Positions 13,294-23,628 of a stretch of 64,000 bases of DNA are shown here, in pieces. Source of the stretch: Pseudoalteromonas sp. MM1 (GTDB lineage Bacteria; Pseudomonadota; Gammaproteobacteria; Enterobacterales; Alteromonadaceae); NCBI RefSeq assembly GCF_030296835.1, contig NZ_AP027922.1, positions 2,728,001 to 2,792,000 of the forward strand, in the 5' to 3' direction. Within the stretch, counting starts at the first letter, position 1; each line of letters begins with the position of its first letter. The position numbers and the translations under genes were made by a program. The notes beneath the pieces were generated by a model. The model saw only the letters and a list, made by a program, of their open reading frames with translations, was not told the origin of the DNA and ran no database searches.

Positions 13294-13960
13294 TTTTTAG
13301 TATCTTCAATGCTTTTTCGGCAGCTTTTTGTTCGGCTTTACGGCGCGAGCTACCAACAGAAATAATGCTTTCCATACCTTCAACTATACATTCAACCGTG
13401 AACGTTTGATTGTGCGCTTGCCCTTTGGTATCAACCACGGTATAGCCCGGTAAAGATAACTTACGCGCTTGTAGATGCTCTTGCAGCAAGGTCTTAGGAT
13501 CTTTTTGATTAAGCCCTGGTGAAATAGCATCAAGTCTAGATTCGTACCACGCTAAAATTAGCTCGCCACAACGCTCTATATTTGAGTCTAAAAACACAGC
13601 ACCAATAATAGCTTCTACGGCATCAGCCAACGTTGATTCACGACGAAAACCACCGCTTTTAAGCTCGCCTGGGCCTAAGCGTAAATAATCGCCTAAACCA
13701 AACTCGAGACCAAATTCAGCCAGTGTCTGGCCCCGTACAAGCGTAGAGCGCATTCGGCTTAAATCACCTTCACGGGCTTTTGGAAATTTGTCGTACAAGG
13801 CGTTAGCAATTACAAAGCTCAAAATTGAATCGCCTAAAAACTCTAAACGTTCGTTGTGTTGACCTTTATGACTGCGGTGCGTCATTGCCTGCTCAAGTAA
13901 ACCTTGATCAGCAAACTCATAGCCAATTCGTTTATATAATTCTGTTACATTTTTTTTCAT
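13283..13960 (-). CDS. rnc: Ribonuclease III
   Basis: Double-strand-specific endoribonuclease that processes rRNA precursors and some mRNAs. An N-terminal catalytic domain carries the signature [12 protein letters not shown] (about residues 36-47) with its acidic metal ligands. It is followed by a double-stranded RNA binding domain (about 153-222) beginning near [11 protein letters not shown]. The 225-aa length equals that of E. coli RNase III (226). It lies 2 bases from lepB and overlaps era. Confidence 0.97.
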   Translation of the reverse strand: MKKNVTELYKRIGYEFADQGLLEQAMTHRSHKGQHNERLEFLGDSILSFVIANALYDKFPKAREGDLSRMRSTLVRGQTLAEFGLEFGLGDYLRLGPGELKSGGFRRESTLADAVEAIIGAVFLDSNIERCGELILAWYESRLDAISPGLNQKDPKTLLQEHLQARKLSLPGYTVVDTKGQAHNQTFTVECIVEGMESIISVGSSRRKAEQKAAEKALKILKNES

Positions 13961-13962
13961 TG

Positions 13963-14898
13963 TTACTGAATATTACCTAGGCGTTCAAAACGAACACCAG
14001 TTGGAACCCATCCTGGTAAAACATCATCTGGGCCATTCTCAAATTCAAAACTCATCCATATAAAGACAGCTTTACCCACCAAGTTTTCTTTTGGTACAAA
14101 GCCCCAAAAGCGACTATCTTGGCTGTTGTCGCGGTTATCACCCATCATAAAATAATGATCAGCTGGTACAGTCCATTCATCCGAAGGAGTACCGGGTTGC
14201 TGATAGTAACGCCCTTTACGTTCAGGCGCGCGTGGGTTGATTAAAATGTCGTGCTTGAGTGTTGTTAAATCTTCATTTACACGGGCAAGCGACATTTGGC
14301 CTTGTTTAAACTCATTATCGTTAATTAATTTAAAATCAATTTTATTAAACTCATTACAAAGTAGGTCACCCTGCTGGGTCTCGCCTTCTTTACAATTAGG
14401 TTGAATATATAAACGCTTGTCACGATAAACAATCTTATCGCCCGGTAAACCAATAGCACGTTTAATATAATCTACTCGCTCATCTAACGGGTATTTAAAA
14501 ACAACAATATCGCCGCGCTCAGGCTCGCTTACATCAACAAGCTGACTACGCCATACAGGATCTTTAACGCCGTACGAGTACTTTTGTACTAAAATAAAAT
14601 CGCCCACCAACAGTGTTGGCATCATTGAACCCGATGGTATCTGAAAAGGCTCAAAAATAAACGATCTAAAAATAGTAATTGCAGCAATCATCGGAAAAAT
14701 CGATTTTGCCGTTTCTGTAATTGCCGGCTCAGGTGCAATTAATGCCGCTGTTTCTTCATCAAGCTGGCCACCGGCTGAGGTTTGTGCAAGCGCCAAACGC
14801 TCTTGCCTTTTTGGCGCATACATTAGGTGGTCAATTAACCATATTAAACCTGAGCCTAATGTTAATAACACCAATAAAACTGAGAAATAACCAGCCAT
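13963..14898 (-). CDS. lepB: Signal peptidase I
   Basis: Membrane serine protease that removes signal peptides from exported proteins. Two N-terminal membrane segments are visible (about residues 3-24 and 66-82). The catalytic Ser91 is in [14 protein letters not shown] and the Lys146 general base is in [12 protein letters not shown], positions nearly identical to E. coli Lep[13 protein letters not shown] is the box E motif. It is 311 aa (E. coli 324). It sits between lepA (16 bases upstream) and rnc, the standard gammaproteobacterial order. Confidence 0.97.
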   Translation of the reverse strand: MAGYFSVLLVLLTLGSGLIWLIDHLMYAPKRQERLALAQTSAGGQLDEETAALIAPEPAITETAKSIFPMIAAITIFRSFIFEPFQIPSGSMMPTLLVGDFILVQKYSYGVKDPVWRSQLVDVSEPERGDIVVFKYPLDERVDYIKRAIGLPGDKIVYRDKRLYIQPNCKEGETQQGDLLCNEFNKIDFKLINDNEFKQGQMSLARVNEDLTTLKHDILINPRAPERKGRYYQQPGTPSDEWTVPADHYFMMGDNRDNSQDSRFWGFVPKENLVGKAVFIWMSFEFENGPDDVLPGWVPTGVRFERLGNIQ

Positions 14899-14914
14899 CT
14901 ATAATCCTTTGTTT

Positions 14915-16702
14915 TTATTTGCCAACTTTTAAAATAGCTAAAAACGCTTCTTGAGGTACTTCTACATTACCCAATTGCTTCATTCGTTTTTTACCATCTT
15001 TTTGCTTTTGCAGTAGCTTTTTCTTACGGCTCACGTCACCACCGTAACACTTAGCAATTACGTTTTTACGTAATTGTTTAACCGTGGTACGCGCAATAAC
15101 ATGTTGTCCTATTGCTGCTTGAATCGCAATATCAAACATTTGACGCGGAATAAGCTCTTTTAATGCATCAGCTAGTTGGCGGCCGCGCGATTGTGCGCTG
15201 TCTCTGTGTACAATAATCGCTAACGCATCAACACGCTCACCATTGATAAGTATATCAACACGTACCATGTCAGATGTTTGAAAGTGCTTAAAGTTGTAAT
15301 CAAGCGATGCAAAACCACGACTGGTTGACTTTAATTTATCAAAAAAGTCCATAACCACTTCAGCCATAGGTAATTCATAGGTTACAGCGACTTGCTTACC
15401 ATGGTAGCTCATTTTAGTTTGAACGCCGCGCTTTTCTATACACAGTGTTATTACGCTACCTAAAAACTCTTGCGGTACAAGTATGTTTGCCTCTACTACT
15501 GGTTCGCGTATTTCTACAATATCATTAACCGCTGGTAAATCAGACGGGTTATCTATTTGACGCGTACCCTCTTTAGTAACAACTTCGTAAATTACCGTAG
15601 GTGCCGTAGTAATTAAATCAATATCGTATTCACGCTCTAAACGCTCTTGAATAATTTCCATGTGCAACATACCTAAAAAGCCACAACGGAAACCAAAACC
15701 TAGTGCTGTTGAATTTTCAGGTTCAAAAAATAATGATGCGTCATTCAAGCTTAGTTTATTAAGTGCGTCACGGAACGATTCATAATCATCAGAGGCAATA
15801 GGGAACATACCCGCATACACTTGCGGCTTAATTTTTTGAAAGCCAGGTAAACGTGCCGGTGCCGCATTTTTTTGATGCGTAATGGTATCACCCACTGGGG
15901 CACCATGTATTTCTTTAATACCGGCAATAACAAACCCTACTTCGCCAGTACGTAAAATACCTGTATTAGTTTGTTTTGGGGTAAATATACCCACGTGATC
16001 TGCAATATGTACTTGCTCGTTCGACATTATTTTTATTTTGTCACCGGCACGTAGTTCACCGTGCTTAATACGCACTAGTGATACAACGCCTTGGTATGGG
16101 TCAAACCACGAGTCAATAATAAGCGCTTGTAAAGGTTGATCTTTCTCACCTACTGGAGGTGGAATATCCTTAACAATCATTTCAAGAACTTCAGCAATAC
16201 CCACACCTGTTTTAGCACTACATTGCACAGCGTCAAGGGCATCAATACCAATAATATCTTCAATTTCTTCTGCTACACGAAGCGGATCGGCTTGCGGTAA
16301 ATCTATTTTATTTAAAACAGGGATTACTTCTAAGTCCATTTCAATGGCGGTATAGCAGTTTGCAAGCGTTTGTGCCTCAACACCTTGTCCCGCATCTACA
16401 ACTAAAAGCGCACCTTCACATGCCGCTAAAGAACGAGAAACTTCGTAAGTAAAGTCAACGTGCCCTGGTGTATCGATAAAGTTAAGTTGGTAGGTTTCGC
16501 CATCGTTAGCGGTGTAGTTAAGCGTTACACTTTGCGCTTTAATGGTAATACCGCGCTCACGCTCGATGTCCATTGAATCTAACACTTGCTTTTGCATTTC
16601 GCGGTCTGTTAAGCCACCACAAACCTGGATCAAACGATCAGAAAGGGTCGATTTACCATGGTCAATATGGGCGATGATCGAAAAATTACGGATATGCTTC
16701 AT
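14915..16702 (-). CDS. lepA: Elongation factor 4 (LepA)
   Basis: Ribosomal translational GTPase (EF4) involved in translation quality and initiation. G1 is AHIDHGKS (about residues 11-18), G3 is DTPGH, and G4 is NKIDLP; EF-G-like domains follow, and the C-terminal LepA-specific domain contains [20 protein letters not shown]. It is 595 aa (E. coli 599). A 187-base gap and the rseC terminator upstream suggest that lepA starts its own operon, running through pdxJ. Confidence 0.98.
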   Translation of the reverse strand: MKHIRNFSIIAHIDHGKSTLSDRLIQVCGGLTDREMQKQVLDSMDIERERGITIKAQSVTLNYTANDGETYQLNFIDTPGHVDFTYEVSRSLAACEGALLVVDAGQGVEAQTLANCYTAIEMDLEVIPVLNKIDLPQADPLRVAEEIEDIIGIDALDAVQCSAKTGVGIAEVLEMIVKDIPPPVGEKDQPLQALIIDSWFDPYQGVVSLVRIKHGELRAGDKIKIMSNEQVHIADHVGIFTPKQTNTGILRTGEVGFVIAGIKEIHGAPVGDTITHQKNAAPARLPGFQKIKPQVYAGMFPIASDDYESFRDALNKLSLNDASLFFEPENSTALGFGFRCGFLGMLHMEIIQERLEREYDIDLITTAPTVIYEVVTKEGTRQIDNPSDLPAVNDIVEIREPVVEANILVPQEFLGSVITLCIEKRGVQTKMSYHGKQVAVTYELPMAEVVMDFFDKLKSTSRGFASLDYNFKHFQTSDMVRVDILINGERVDALAIIVHRDSAQSRGRQLADALKELIPRQMFDIAIQAAIGQHVIARTTVKQLRKNVIAKCYGGDVSRKKKLLQKQKDGKKRMKQLGNVEVPQEAFLAILKVGK

Positions 16703-16860
16703 AAACTGGATTCTAAACTTCTATATTAATAGGCTAAGTACGAACACCTGAGTGACTTGAAAATACTTATTGGGCACAAGTGCTATTTAATGGCTAAATA
16801 CATTTTAGCTAATCTAATTATTGATTGCCTTTTACCCTGTATTTCCAAGTTACTCTGGTA

Positions 16861-16888
16861 TAAAAAGCCAATTTTACATTTAATTGGC
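16861..16888 (-). terminator. Probable terminator after rseC
   Basis: GCCAATT (16867-16873) pairs with AATTGGC (16882-16888) around an 8-base loop, with AAAAA next to it giving a T run on the minus strand. It directly follows the rseC stop and would end the rpoE-rseABC transcript. The AT-rich stem makes it a moderate call. Confidence 0.6.
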
Positions 16889-16889
16889 C

Positions 16890-17339
16890 TTAATCACCAT
16901 CTATTTGCGTTAAAGGAAGGCTAATTGGATGAATTTTTATCACTTTTACATCATGCCTGAGTGTTTTTACTTTGCTTTTAGCTAAAAAGTAACCACCTAC
17001 ACCACCCAAAGCGGCGAATAATATTTGCCACCCTTGCGCTAAAAGTAGTAATTCTGCACTAATAAATGCAAGCGTTAATCCTAAAAATAAAGGCAACATG
17101 TATACAGCAAAAGCATGTTTAACTAAATGCGAATCGTCTAATGACAGCGTTACTTTTTGGCCGACTTCTACAGGCGTATCGAATTGATATGGAAAGGTTT
17201 TTTTATCACTACCAAAGAGTTTGGCAAAGACTTGCGAGCCACAGCGGCCATTGCAGCCTTCACAGGCTTTTTTTTGCTGGGCTTCTAAATGGGCAGTGGT
17301 GCCTTCTAAGGCTACCACTGTAAGTGTTTGTTCAATCAT
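16890..17339 (-). CDS. rseC: Sigma-E regulatory protein RseC/MucC family
   Basis: Small inner-membrane protein at the end of the sigma-E operon; it modulates envelope-stress and redox-related functions in relatives, but its exact activity is not settled. The 149 aa contain a Cys-rich N-terminal motif, CEGCNGRCGSQVF (about residues 23-35), and two membrane segments (about 73-95 and 100-120). The Cys pattern and gene position identify the family. The gap to rseB is 19 bases. Confidence 0.92.
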   Translation of the reverse strand: MIEQTLTVVALEGTTAHLEAQQKKACEGCNGRCGSQVFAKLFGSDKKTFPYQFDTPVEVGQKVTLSLDDSHLVKHAFAVYMLPLFLGLTLAFISAELLLLAQGWQILFAALGGVGGYFLAKSKVKTLRHDVKVIKIHPISLPLTQIDGD

Positions 17340-17358
17340 AACAACCCTTACGAATTGT

Positions 17359-18309
17359 TTATAATGCGCGAGTCACTGACTCAGCAATTGCCTTTGCGGT
17401 TTGACTTGGCACATTACCAACAACAGATACATCAAAGTTTCCGCCATTATGCACATAAATTGTCGTTGCGCCAGAAGTTAATGATCCGCTTAAGCGGCGA
17501 CCTGGCAAAGGTCGCTGTACAAAAACAGAAATTTCAACAAACCCATCTGAGTATAAAAAATAATCAGTAAGTTCATTATTTAAATCAAGTTTATGGCGGT
17601 CTGATTTTAGTAATTTAAAGCCATTAGGTAACCAACCAATGCGCCAGTTTGTGGCATTGCTTTTTTCACCTTCCAGTGCATTACCCGGTAACGGTGTTGG
17701 AAAATTACGATTAAGCACTTCTAAAATCATCGGTGCCGGTTGTTCTGTTACACTAATGTGGGTTAACTGTAGCTGCTCTAATGCTTCACCTTGGTGGTTA
17801 ACATAAGCGGCTTTTAATAGCAGCGATGACTCTGTATCAAGCCAAATCCAATAGTTATATTTGTATTCATCTTTTGATTCTATTCTAACCAATTGCGCCG
17901 CTCGCCCTGCAATACGCCCTTTACCACCTAGCACAAAATCATATTGACTGCTTAGCGCTTCAATATCTTTAAATAATACTTCCGGTATTGGCCCTGCAAT
18001 GGAGTCTGTATTGATAGAATATGGCTGCGATTGCGGTTCAAAGTAGGTTACTTGGTCGTTAATTCTAACCATTTCTAAGCCCGCGCCATTAAGTAAACTT
18101 AAATGTTCAAGCTCTGTTTCACCTTGCTTTGCATGAACCCAACGGTAGGGCTCCATAGCTTTACCCTTTACCACCACAAAAGAGGCGTCAAAATTACGGG
18201 TATGCACTGCATTCGCCATGTTTAGTAATAAATCTTTGGCGGGGTTTGTGTCGTTAGCAAAAACAGTAAAGCTTACTACTAACGACAGAACAAAAGAGAT
18301 TACTTTCAT
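17359..18309 (-). CDS. rseB: Sigma-E regulatory protein RseB/MucB
   Basis: Periplasmic sensor that binds RseA and protects it from DegS cleavage until mislocalised lipids or lipopolysaccharide are sensed. It is 316 aa with a signal peptide (MKVISFVLSLVVSFTVFA, cleavage near ANDT). An N-terminal LolA-like domain and a smaller C-terminal domain (about 215-316) follow. It sits directly downstream of rseA with 4 intervening bases, so translation is probably coupled. Confidence 0.94.
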   Translation of the reverse strand: MKVISFVLSLVVSFTVFANDTNPAKDLLLNMANAVHTRNFDASFVVVKGKAMEPYRWVHAKQGETELEHLSLLNGAGLEMVRINDQVTYFEPQSQPYSINTDSIAGPIPEVLFKDIEALSSQYDFVLGGKGRIAGRAAQLVRIESKDEYKYNYWIWLDTESSLLLKAAYVNHQGEALEQLQLTHISVTEQPAPMILEVLNRNFPTPLPGNALEGEKSNATNWRIGWLPNGFKLLKSDRHKLDLNNELTDYFLYSDGFVEISVFVQRPLPGRRLSGSLTSGATTIYVHNGGNFDVSVVGNVPSQTAKAIAESVTRAL

Positions 18310-18313
18310 TTAA

Positions 18314-18940
18314 TTAGTTTTTTTCCTCTTGCGCTTTGTCACTATTTTGCGCTGTTTGTAAAGAGTGTGCAACACGTGCTTGACGTTGATGCTCTAAAAC
18401 TAACGCGCCAATGCGCTGTTGCTGTAATTCGCGTAAACCTTGCTCAGCGTTTTCAAGAGCAGGTTCTGATGAATAGCTCACCGGTGATGCCATCCCTGTT
18501 AGCGGGGTAGTTTGTAAAAGCGGAATTTCGCTTTCTTGCTCGCCCGCACCTTGCGGTAAGGTATTTACGCCAACAATAGCAAACATAGCGACGCTTGCAG
18601 CAATGGCTAGTTGTGCAACCGGCCTGCGCCAATTAAACGCCACTACTTTATTATCTTGCTGCGCTTCACTTTGTTCTGTCTCTGGAGCTTTATTTACTGT
18701 CGATTGGGTGAAATCAGCATACACAGGTTCATTTTCAAGTGCTAACGCTATGTTTTCGCTTATATCGATGTGTATGTCGTTGTTATTTTTTTGAGCACGC
18801 ATCGCATCACCAATTAGCGCATATCGACCAAACGTAGCAACATCCTGATCAGAAATTTTACCCTCTGCAAGGTGTTGTTCGCCGTCAAGTAATGCTGATA
18901 ACGTTTCGCTATCCAACTTGTTAACGTGTGCTTTTGTCAT
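18314..18940 (-). CDS. rseA: Anti-sigma-E factor RseA
   Basis: Inner-membrane anti-sigma factor that holds RpoE inactive until DegS and RseP cleave it. A cytoplasmic sigma-binding domain (about residues 1-90, starting NKLDSETLSALLDGE) precedes one membrane segment (about 108-128). The periplasmic tail ends in a Gln-rich, probably helical region that would contact RseB. It is 208 aa (E. coli 216). A single base separates it from the rpoE stop. Confidence 0.93.
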   Translation of the reverse strand: MTKAHVNKLDSETLSALLDGEQHLAEGKISDQDVATFGRYALIGDAMRAQKNNNDIHIDISENIALALENEPVYADFTQSTVNKAPETEQSEAQQDNKVVAFNWRRPVAQLAIAASVAMFAIVGVNTLPQGAGEQESEIPLLQTTPLTGMASPVSYSSEPALENAEQGLRELQQQRIGALVLEHQRQARVAHSLQTAQNSDKAQEEKN

Positions 18941-18941
18941 A

Positions 18942-19523
18942 CTAAGACTCGCCTATTAATGGGTTTAATTTATTATCTATTGCTTCTCGGGCTCTAAAAA
19001 TACGCGAACGCACTGTCCCTACAGGGCAATCCATTACCACGGCTATTTCTTCATAGCTCATCCCTTCAATTTCTCTTAGGGTAATCGCGGTTTTCAGGTC
19101 TTCAGGCAAACTATCAATCGTATTAAAAATAACAGCGCGTACTTCGTCGCTTAACAGTAAGTTTTCAGGCGATGCGTTTGATCGCATCGAGTCCGCACCG
19201 TCGTAAAACTCGGCATCTTCAGCGTCTATATCGTTTGCTGGCGGTTTACGGCCCTGAGCTACTAAATAATTTTTAGCACAATTAACGGCAATACGGTATA
19301 ACCACGTATAAAAGGCACTATCACCTCTAAAGTTTGGAAGTGCACGGTAAGCCTTAATAAATGCCTCTTGTGCTACATCTGCAATATCGCCTTGGTTAGA
19401 CACATAACGTGATATTAACCCTGCAATTTTGTTCTGATACTTCTTTACTAATAGGTTGAAGGCGTTTTTATCTCCTTGCTGGACCCTTTTTACAAGCGCT
19501 AAATCTAATTCCTGCTCGCTCAT
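18942..19523 (-). CDS. rpoE: RNA polymerase sigma-E factor
   Basis: Extracytoplasmic-function sigma factor for the envelope-stress regulon. Region 2 (about residues 20-95) contains AFIKAYRALPNFRGDSAFYTWLYRIA; region 4 (about 130-185) contains LREIEGMSYEEIA and CPVGTVRSRIFRARE. I start at ATG 19521-19523 (MSEQELDLALVKRV), which matches the E. coli N-terminus, gives 193 aa (E. coli 191) and has AGGAG 11 bases upstream. An earlier in-frame ATG at 19583 falls almost on the predicted transcription start of the sigma-E promoter and is unlikely to be used. Confidence 0.96.
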   Translation of the reverse strand: MSEQELDLALVKRVQQGDKNAFNLLVKKYQNKIAGLISRYVSNQGDIADVAQEAFIKAYRALPNFRGDSAFYTWLYRIAVNCAKNYLVAQGRKPPANDIDAEDAEFYDGADSMRSNASPENLLLSDEVRAVIFNTIDSLPEDLKTAITLREIEGMSYEEIAVVMDCPVGTVRSRIFRAREAIDNKLNPLIGES

Positions 19524-19589
19524 TCGAGCCGGTACTCCTCTGTTTGATTCTTGCTGGTTATTCATAGTGTCGCCATTGTTCACAAATAC

Positions 19590-19616
19590 TCTGACCTCTT
19601 TATGAATAAAAAGTTC
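19590..19616 (-). promoter_or_regulatory. Sigma-E dependent autoregulatory promoter of rpoE-rseABC
   Basis: On the minus strand GAACTT (19616-19611) is followed, after exactly 16 bases, by TCAGA (19594-19590). The known sigma-E consensus is GAACTT, about 16 bases, TCTGA. Transcription would begin near 19583, giving a leader of about 60 bases before the rpoE start. This is a sequence match plus the established autoregulation of rpoE; it is not measured here. Confidence 0.8.
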
Positions 19617-19768
19617 TGCTTAATATTATTTTTTTATAAAATAGTCGTAAATATAGGCGCTAAGCCATTAAAATCACTACGTAGTAATATGACAAATATG
19701 ATACAACTACACTATTAAAAACAAATATTGCTCTAATTTGAGCATTGTAACCGCAAAGTACCTCTGAC

Positions 19769-21379
19769 ATGAACCAAAATAAACATCATATTGCTGATGT
19801 CGCTATTATCGGTAGCGGCGCGGCGGGCTTATCGCTTGCATTGTCTTTAGCTAACTATTGTAATGTTACTGTGATCAGTAAAGGTGCCCTTACCGAAGGC
19901 TCTACACTGTATGCGCAAGGCGGCATTGCCGCTGTATTTGATAAAAAAAACGACAGCATAGAATCACATGTTGAAGATACTCTTGATGCCGGTGGTGGTT
20001 TATGTGACCGAGAAGCGGTGCATTACACAGCAAGTAATGCGCACCAGTGTTTACAATGGCTTATTGAACAAGGCGTTCCTTTTGATATGGAGTTTGACAG
20101 CAAAGGAAAAGAGCGCTTTCATTTAACTCGCGAAGGCGGTCACAGCCATCGCCGTATTTTGCATGCAGCCGATGCCACAGGTAAGGCTGTACAAACTACA
20201 TTGATTAGCCAAGTTAAAGCACATAAAAATATCACCTTACTTGAGCAATATAATGCCATCGATTTAATCAGCGATAAAAGTCTAGGTAAAGCGGGTTCGC
20301 ATATTCATGGCATGTACGTATGGAATAAAAAAGCAAAAAAAGTAGAAACTATTTCCGCTAAATTTGTTGCACTGGCAACAGGTGGTGCAAGTAAGGTGTA
20401 TTTGTACACGTCAAACCCTGATGTATCTAGCGGTGATGGTATTGCCATGGCGTGGCGTGCAGGCTGTAGAGTAGCGAATATGGAATTTAACCAATTTCAC
20501 CCCACCAGCCTTTATCACCCAGAATTGCAAAACTTTTTAATTACCGAAGCTATGCGTGGTGAAGGAGCGTATTTAAAGCGCCCCGACGGCACTCGCTTTA
20601 TGAAAGACTTTGACGACAGGGAAGAGCTGGCACCACGCGACATAGTAGCCCGTGCTATCGACTTTGAAATGAAGCGTTTAGGTGCAAATTGTGTATATCT
20701 AGATATTAGCCACAAAGATAAAGACTTTATTATTGAGCACTTCCCTACTATTTACGCAAAGTGTTTAAGTGTAGGGCTTGATATAACCAAAGAAGCCATC
20801 CCCGTTGTTCCAGCCGCGCATTACACCTGTGGGGGTGTTATGAGCGATTTTAATGGTAAAACCGATTTAGATAACCTATACGCTGTAGGCGAAGTAGCCT
20901 ATACAGGCTTACATGGCGCAAACCGTATGGCGAGCAATTCTTTATTAGAGTGTATTGTATTTGCTCACGCTGCTGCCAAAGACATTTTAAGTAAAATAGA
21001 TAACGCGCCTGCGCCTGTAGCGCTTCCAAGTTGGGATGAAAGCCGCGTTAGCAACTCAGATGAAGAAATAGTAATTACCCATAACTGGCATGAGCTGCGA
21101 TTGTTTATGTGGGATTATGTAGGTATTGTGCGCTCCACTAAGCGTTTAGAGAGAGCGCTACACAGAGTTGAGTTATTACAACAAGAAATACATGATTATT
21201 ACGCAAACTTTAGAGTAAGTAATAACTTATTAGAGCTTCGTAATTTAGTACAGGTAGCCGAGCTTATAATTAGAAGTGCAATGCTACGTAAAGAAAGCCG
21301 CGGCCTGCATTATACTATTGATTACCCTGAGCAAAAAGAAAACCCAACACCCACTATTTTGACTCCACCTCGCCATTAA
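19769..21379 (+). CDS. nadB: L-aspartate oxidase
   Basis: FAD enzyme that oxidises L-aspartate to iminoaspartate, the first step of de novo NAD synthesis. The N-terminal dinucleotide-binding motif is [13 protein letters not shown] (about residues 13-25). [14 protein letters not shown] is the family active-site segment, with PAAHYTCGG further on. At 536 aa it matches E. coli NadB (540). It is divergent from rpoE, as in E. coli. Its last 26 bases overlap the 3' end of the convergent ygfX gene. Confidence 0.97.
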   Translation: MNQNKHHIADVAIIGSGAAGLSLALSLANYCNVTVISKGALTEGSTLYAQGGIAAVFDKKNDSIESHVEDTLDAGGGLCDREAVHYTASNAHQCLQWLIEQGVPFDMEFDSKGKERFHLTREGGHSHRRILHAADATGKAVQTTLISQVKAHKNITLLEQYNAIDLISDKSLGKAGSHIHGMYVWNKKAKKVETISAKFVALATGGASKVYLYTSNPDVSSGDGIAMAWRAGCRVANMEFNQFHPTSLYHPELQNFLITEAMRGEGAYLKRPDGTRFMKDFDDREELAPRDIVARAIDFEMKRLGANCVYLDISHKDKDFIIEHFPTIYAKCLSVGLDITKEAIPVVPAAHYTCGGVMSDFNGKTDLDNLYAVGEVAYTGLHGANRMASNSLLECIVFAHAAAKDILSKIDNAPAPVALPSWDESRVSNSDEEIVITHNWHELRLFMWDYVGIVRSTKRLERALHRVELLQQEIHDYYANFRVSNNLLELRNLVQVAELIIRSAMLRKESRGLHYTIDYPEQKENPTPTILTPPRH

Positions 21380-21773
21380 TAGCAATCAGTGCTGCGCGCT
21401 TTAAACGTGCGTAGCTTTGTTTATCTACGCCTTTGGCTGAAATAATGAGCCACTGGCGTTTATTAAAGCCTTTAACATGTAACCACACACTGGTATTTAA
21501 TATTTTTGTTTTAGGGGTTAATTGCCCCTGAACCTTTAGGCTTTCGTTTTCAAAGCGTATTTGCTTAGGCTCTAAAATAATGACGCCATTGTCTGGGTGA
21601 ATAGCCACTATTTTTTGCCATACCCAGTAAAACGCAATTGTATTTATAGTTAAACAAATAACAACGCTAAAAAAAGAGCTTAAATAAAGCCCTAAAACAA
21701 CACTTAACAAGCAGAAAAACAGCACGATAGGCTGATGTTCTGCTTTATTATTTACTACCGTAAACCTATACAC
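21354..21773 (-). CDS. YgfX/CptA-like membrane protein
   Basis: A 139-aa protein with a hydrophobic N-terminal half forming two membrane segments (about residues 16-32 and 34-52) and a soluble C-terminal half. Sequence similarity is weak, but the position directly downstream of and overlapping sdhE by 8 bases, opposite ygfZ, is the arrangement of E. coli ygfX (cptA), reported as an inhibitor of cytoskeletal proteins and the partner of sdhE. The identification rests mainly on gene order and topology. Confidence 0.7.
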   Translation of the reverse strand: MYRFTVVNNKAEHQPIVLFFCLLSVVLGLYLSSFFSVVICLTINTIAFYWVWQKIVAIHPDNGVIILEPKQIRFENESLKVQGQLTPKTKILNTSVWLHVKGFNKRQWLIISAKGVDKQSYARLKRAALIAINGEVESK

Positions 21774-22017
21774 GTACTCGGTCTAAAATTAGCGATACCA
21801 TGGTATTAAGTTCAGCGTCCTTACACTCTTCGTGGCCCATAAACCAAGCAAATAAGTCTGGGTCTTCTTGGGTTAGCAAACGCTGAAATACAGCCTGTTG
21901 CTGTGCGTTTAACGAATCATACGCCTGCTCTACAAACGGCATAAACAAAACATCTAACTCTAACATGCCGCGGCGACAAGCCCAGCGTATACGTGCTTTA
22001 CTATGAATTTCAGTCAT
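21766..22017 (-). CDS. sdhE: FAD assembly factor SdhE
   Basis: Small protein that promotes covalent flavinylation of succinate dehydrogenase and fumarate reductase. The conserved RGM-x-E motif appears in ARIRWACRRGMLELD, and DPDLFAWFMGHEE matches the family C-terminal helix. I start at ATG 22015-22017 (MTEIHSKARIRW), which has GAGG six bases upstream and gives 83 aa (E. coli 88); longer in-frame starts add residues not seen in the family. Divergent from ygfZ, which also affects iron-sulfur and flavin enzymes. Confidence 0.93.
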   Translation of the reverse strand: MTEIHSKARIRWACRRGMLELDVLFMPFVEQAYDSLNAQQQAVFQRLLTQEDPDLFAWFMGHEECKDAELNTMVSLILDRVRV

Positions 22018-22178
22018 TTTAAACCTCATACTTAATTGCCCCGAGTTTAACAAATACCCGCATAATTAGCAGCTATTAATCTGTGCTCAAATAATAAAAG
22101 CTGCCCACCTTCGTTGCTGTACCCTAGGTTATAACTGCGTTATTATGTCAGCTCATTTGTATTGCACAGAAGGTTTTT

Positions 22179-23090
22179 ATGTCGAGCGTTTATGCATGTC
22201 CGTTATCTCACCAACTTATTAGCCTAACCGGTGCGGATAAATTGTCTTATCTTCACGGACAAATCACTCAAGATCTCAATAAACTATCTAACAGCAATTA
22301 TTTATGGGCTGGTCATTGTAGTGCCAAAGGTAAGCTATGGGGTGTATTTAAATTATTTTCTCACCAAGATAGCTACTACCTAGCAGGTTCGCAGCCTGAA
22401 GTGGAACAGTCGCTCAGTGAGCTAAAAAAATACGCTGTGTTTGCCAAAGTAGATATTGATGTTTCTACGAACAGATTAATTGGGTTGATCAGTGACGATT
22501 TAGCCCCAGTACTAGAAAAACTTGATATTCGTTTTTGTGATGACCAGACGGCCTGTGACTTCCCAAGTGGTAAAGCGCTTAAGTTAGCGCCAAATCGCGT
22601 TTTACTAATGGTTGATAGCCAATTTAGTATGCCAGATGATGTCTCTACATTAGACAACTGCTCGCTATGGCAAGAAGCCGCTATAAAAGCGGGCGAGCCA
22701 CAATTAAATAGTGACGCCATTGGCGAATACGTACCACAAATGGTAAACCTTCAAGCGATTAACGGCATTAGTTTTAAAAAAGGCTGTTACACCGGCCAAG
22801 AAACGGTTGCCCGTATGAAGTACCTAGGTAAAAACAAACGCGCTATGTATATTGTTACAGGTAAAAGCGATGGCTTACTTGAAGAGCCAGAACTTGAAAC
22901 CCAAGTAGGCGAAAACTGGCGCCGCGCTGGTAAACTAATTGCCCAAAGCTATAACGAAAATAGCCAAACCTTATTTGGCCTTGTTGTGCTGCCAAACGAT
23001 ACACCAAGTACACACGTACTTCGTGCAAAGCACACCCCTCAGGTAGAGCTAAGCATTCTGCCTTTACCTTACTCTCTTGAAGATGAATAA
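22179..23090 (+). CDS. ygfZ: Folate-binding iron-sulfur assembly protein YgfZ
   Basis: Tetrahydrofolate-binding protein related to the glycine cleavage T protein; it supports assembly or repair of certain iron-sulfur enzymes. The signature KGCYTGQE is present with the conserved Cys at residue 203. LSYLHGQITQDL near the N-terminus is typical of the family. It is 303 aa (E. coli 326). The next gene, slyD, begins 12 bases after the stop. Confidence 0.95.
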   Translation: MSSVYACPLSHQLISLTGADKLSYLHGQITQDLNKLSNSNYLWAGHCSAKGKLWGVFKLFSHQDSYYLAGSQPEVEQSLSELKKYAVFAKVDIDVSTNRLIGLISDDLAPVLEKLDIRFCDDQTACDFPSGKALKLAPNRVLLMVDSQFSMPDDVSTLDNCSLWQEAAIKAGEPQLNSDAIGEYVPQMVNLQAINGISFKKGCYTGQETVARMKYLGKNKRAMYIVTGKSDGLLEEPELETQVGENWRRAGKLIAQSYNENSQTLFGLVVLPNDTPSTHVLRAKHTPQVELSILPLPYSLEDE

Positions 23091-23102
23091 ATAGGAATGA
23101 CT

Positions 23103-23588
23103 ATGATCGTTGCACCAAACACAGTAGTAAAAATGCATTATTCAGTACTGGATAACGATGGCAATACCATTGATAACTCTTTTGATGGCGAGCCACTAGT
23201 TTTTATTATTGGCACAGGCTACTTAATCCCAGGGCTTGAAAATGCACTCCAAGGCAAGCAAGCCGGTGATACATTAAATGTTAAAGTAGAACCTGAAGAA
23301 GGCTACGGCGAACGTCACGACAACCTAATGCAAGCGGTGCCTAAGTCGATGTTTGATGGCATGGAGATTGAAGTAGGTATGCAATTTAGAGCCTCTACCG
23401 ACGATGGCGATCAATCTGTGATGATTATCGAAATTCAAGATGAAGACGTTATAGTTGATGGCAACCACCCGCTTTCGGGTATTACCCTTAACTTTGATGT
23501 AGAAATTTTAGAGGTGCGCGAAGCAACCGAAGAAGAGCTTGCGCACGGTCACGTGCACGGTGAAGGCGGTTGTGGTCACGATCACTAA
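23103..23588 (+). CDS. slyD: FKBP-type peptidyl-prolyl isomerase SlyD
   Basis: Cytoplasmic prolyl isomerase and chaperone with a metal-binding tail, involved in nickel delivery in relatives. FKBP halves (residues about 1-70 and 130-150) flank an insert-in-flap domain. The C-terminus REATEEELAHGHVHG then GGCGHDH matches E. coli SlyD, but the metal tail is much shorter than the long His/Cys-rich E. coli tail. I choose ATG 23103 over ATG 23097 because AGGA ends 6 bases before it; this gives 161 aa. Confidence 0.92.
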   Translation: MIVAPNTVVKMHYSVLDNDGNTIDNSFDGEPLVFIIGTGYLIPGLENALQGKQAGDTLNVKVEPEEGYGERHDNLMQAVPKSMFDGMEIEVGMQFRASTDDGDQSVMIIEIQDEDVIVDGNHPLSGITLNFDVEILEVREATEEELAHGHVHGEGGCGHDH

Positions 23589-23604
23589 TCATATCACCGT
23601 TTAT

Positions 23605-23628
23605 AAAAAGCGCCTAAGGCGCTTTTTT
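23605..23628. terminator. Bidirectional terminator between slyD and the convergent membrane gene
   Basis: GCGCC (23610-23614) pairs with GGCGC (23618-23622), flanked by AAAAA and TTTTTT. It is 17 bases past the slyD stop and touches the stop region of the minus-strand gene at 23627. Confidence 0.8.

Noticed and set aside
21354..21379. The nadB/ygfX 3' overlap as a frameshift or annotation error.
   Set aside because: Convergent 26-base overlaps are common, and both products run to plausible ends.
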